Positions 32,661 through 33,209 of a DNA stretch of 33,209 nucleotides are shown here, piece by piece. The translations under genes were made by a program, and so were the position numbers. Source of the DNA: Pseudomonadota bacterium (GTDB lineage Bacteria; Desulfobacterota; Desulfobulbia; Desulfobulbales; SURF-16). Each line of letters begins with the position of its first letter. Within the stretch, counting starts at the first letter, position 1. The notes under the pieces were generated by a model. That model was given only the letters and a program-made list of their open reading frames with translations. It was not told the DNA's origin and did not search any database. The stretch lies in contig JAUVQZ010000003.1 in NCBI GenBank assembly GCA_030597865.1, positions 1-33,209 on the forward strand. Direction: 5' to 3'.

Positions 32661-33209
32661 ATGCTGCTCATCTTCCCCCCTGTTGCCAAGCCGTGCGAGC
32701 CGCCGGCCGGTATTGCCCTCCTTGCCGGGATTCTGCATGGCCACGGTTTGCCCTGCACCTTGCTGGACGCCAACCTTGAAGGCCTACTTCATCTGCTTGA
32801 TTCGCCCCCTGCTCCCTCCGACACCTGGGGCCGCCGTGCCTGCCGTGGCCTGGATGCCAATCTAGCTCGCCTCAAAGATCCGCAACTCTATACCAACCCG
32901 GATCGTTACCAGCGTGCGGTGGCCGATGTCGGCCGGGTTCTTGACCTCATTGGCCGGCCCCATGGCCTGGGTTTGAGTCTCGCCAACTACCAGGATCAGG
33001 CCTTATCGCCGCTGAAAAGTGCGGACCTGCTGCGGGCCGCGGCAACACCCGAGTCAAACATCTTCCACCCCTATTTCAGCCAACGGTTGCCCGGCCTGAT
33101 CGCGGCCCAGAGGCCCAAGCTGGTGGGTATCTCCCTCAACTACCTGAGCCAGGCCATCACCACCTTTGCCCTGATCGGCTTTTTGAAGAAAAAATATCCC
33201 AGCCTGCCC
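32661..33209 (+). CDS. Cobalamin-binding/radical-SAM-type protein, N-terminal part (runs off window)
   Basis: The frame from ATG 32661 is open to the window end (183 codons, no stop). It begins LLIFPPVAKPCEPPAGIALL, then LHGHGLPCTLLDANLEGLL, matching the N-terminal cobalamin-binding-like domain of B12-dependent radical SAM proteins ('PP....PP.GLA.LA..L...G....D'). The later segment PKLVGISLNYLSQAITTFAL is the next Rossmann strand and helix. The CxxxCxxC iron-sulfur motif would lie beyond the window, so the radical SAM part is inferred. The ribosome binding site is weak. The gene lies 156 nt after the SulP gene; those 156 nt hold no visible feature. Confidence 0.65.
   Translation, partial: MLLIFPPVAKPCEPPAGIALLAGILHGHGLPCTLLDANLEGLLHLLDSPPAPSDTWGRRACRGLDANLARLKDPQLYTNPDRYQRAVADVGRVLDLIGRPHGLGLSLANYQDQALSPLKSADLLRAAATPESNIFHPYFSQRLPGLIAAQRPKLVGISLNYLSQAITTFALIGFLKKKYPSLP

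Overview
The window looks like chromosomal DNA of an anaerobic delta-proteobacterium (Desulfobacterota, possibly Desulfobulbales). I infer this from the density of sigma-54 response regulators, PAS-rich kinases whose PAS domains carry CxxC motifs, DUF4388 and Roadblock/LC7 proteins, CZB chemoreceptors and an HD-GYP regulator. No rRNA or other phylogenetic marker is present, so the placement is an inference.

Layout. Positions 1-3.7 kb are housekeeping: the end of an amidohydrolase gene, a YqaA/DedA-type membrane protein, a pcm-lipoprotein pair on the minus strand, an acidic zinc-ribbon protein, and tRNA-Phe with its own promoter and terminator. From 3.9 to 6.4 kb lies an AT-rich accessory block directly behind the tRNA. 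It holds a compact minus-strand cassette (GHKL ATPase, STAS-like DUF4325 protein, single-span membrane protein) and a probably 5'-truncated ORF, and it ends at a frameshifted REP-associated (RAYT) transposase. From 7.2 to 9.9 kb a minus-strand operon encodes a nucleotidyltransferase, a PLP enzyme and a CDP-alcohol phosphatidyltransferase, which together suggest synthesis of a CDP-activated polar head group. Positions 9.9-10.9 kb are decayed DNA, including the C-terminal half of a bacteriohemerythrin next to a REP-like inverted repeat.

From 11 to 29.4 kb is a plus-strand signalling region: a REC-PAS-AAA-Fis regulator, a chemoreceptor, a zinc-ribbon membrane protein, a soluble hybrid kinase with seven PAS domains, and its sigma-54 regulator. 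Then comes a five-gene operon: DUF4388-Roadblock, a small V4R-like protein, an amidoligase, a class II glutamine amidotransferase and a stand-alone Roadblock protein. After it come a cheW remnant translationally overlapped with a chemoreceptor carrying two tandem CZB zinc sites, and an HD-GYP response regulator with an extra four-cysteine tail. The end holds RNase D, a SulP anion transporter and the start of a cobalamin-binding, radical-SAM-type protein.

The best candidate for an undescribed system is the Roadblock/amidoligase/amidotransferase operon (21.99-25.92 kb). The amidotransferase has no synthase domain of its own and would supply ammonia to the neighbouring ligase, while the two Roadblock proteins suggest control by a small GTPase or a polarity system encoded elsewhere. 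The second candidate is the GHKL/DUF4325/membrane cassette beside tRNA-Phe. Both functional readings are inferences from domain motifs and gene order.
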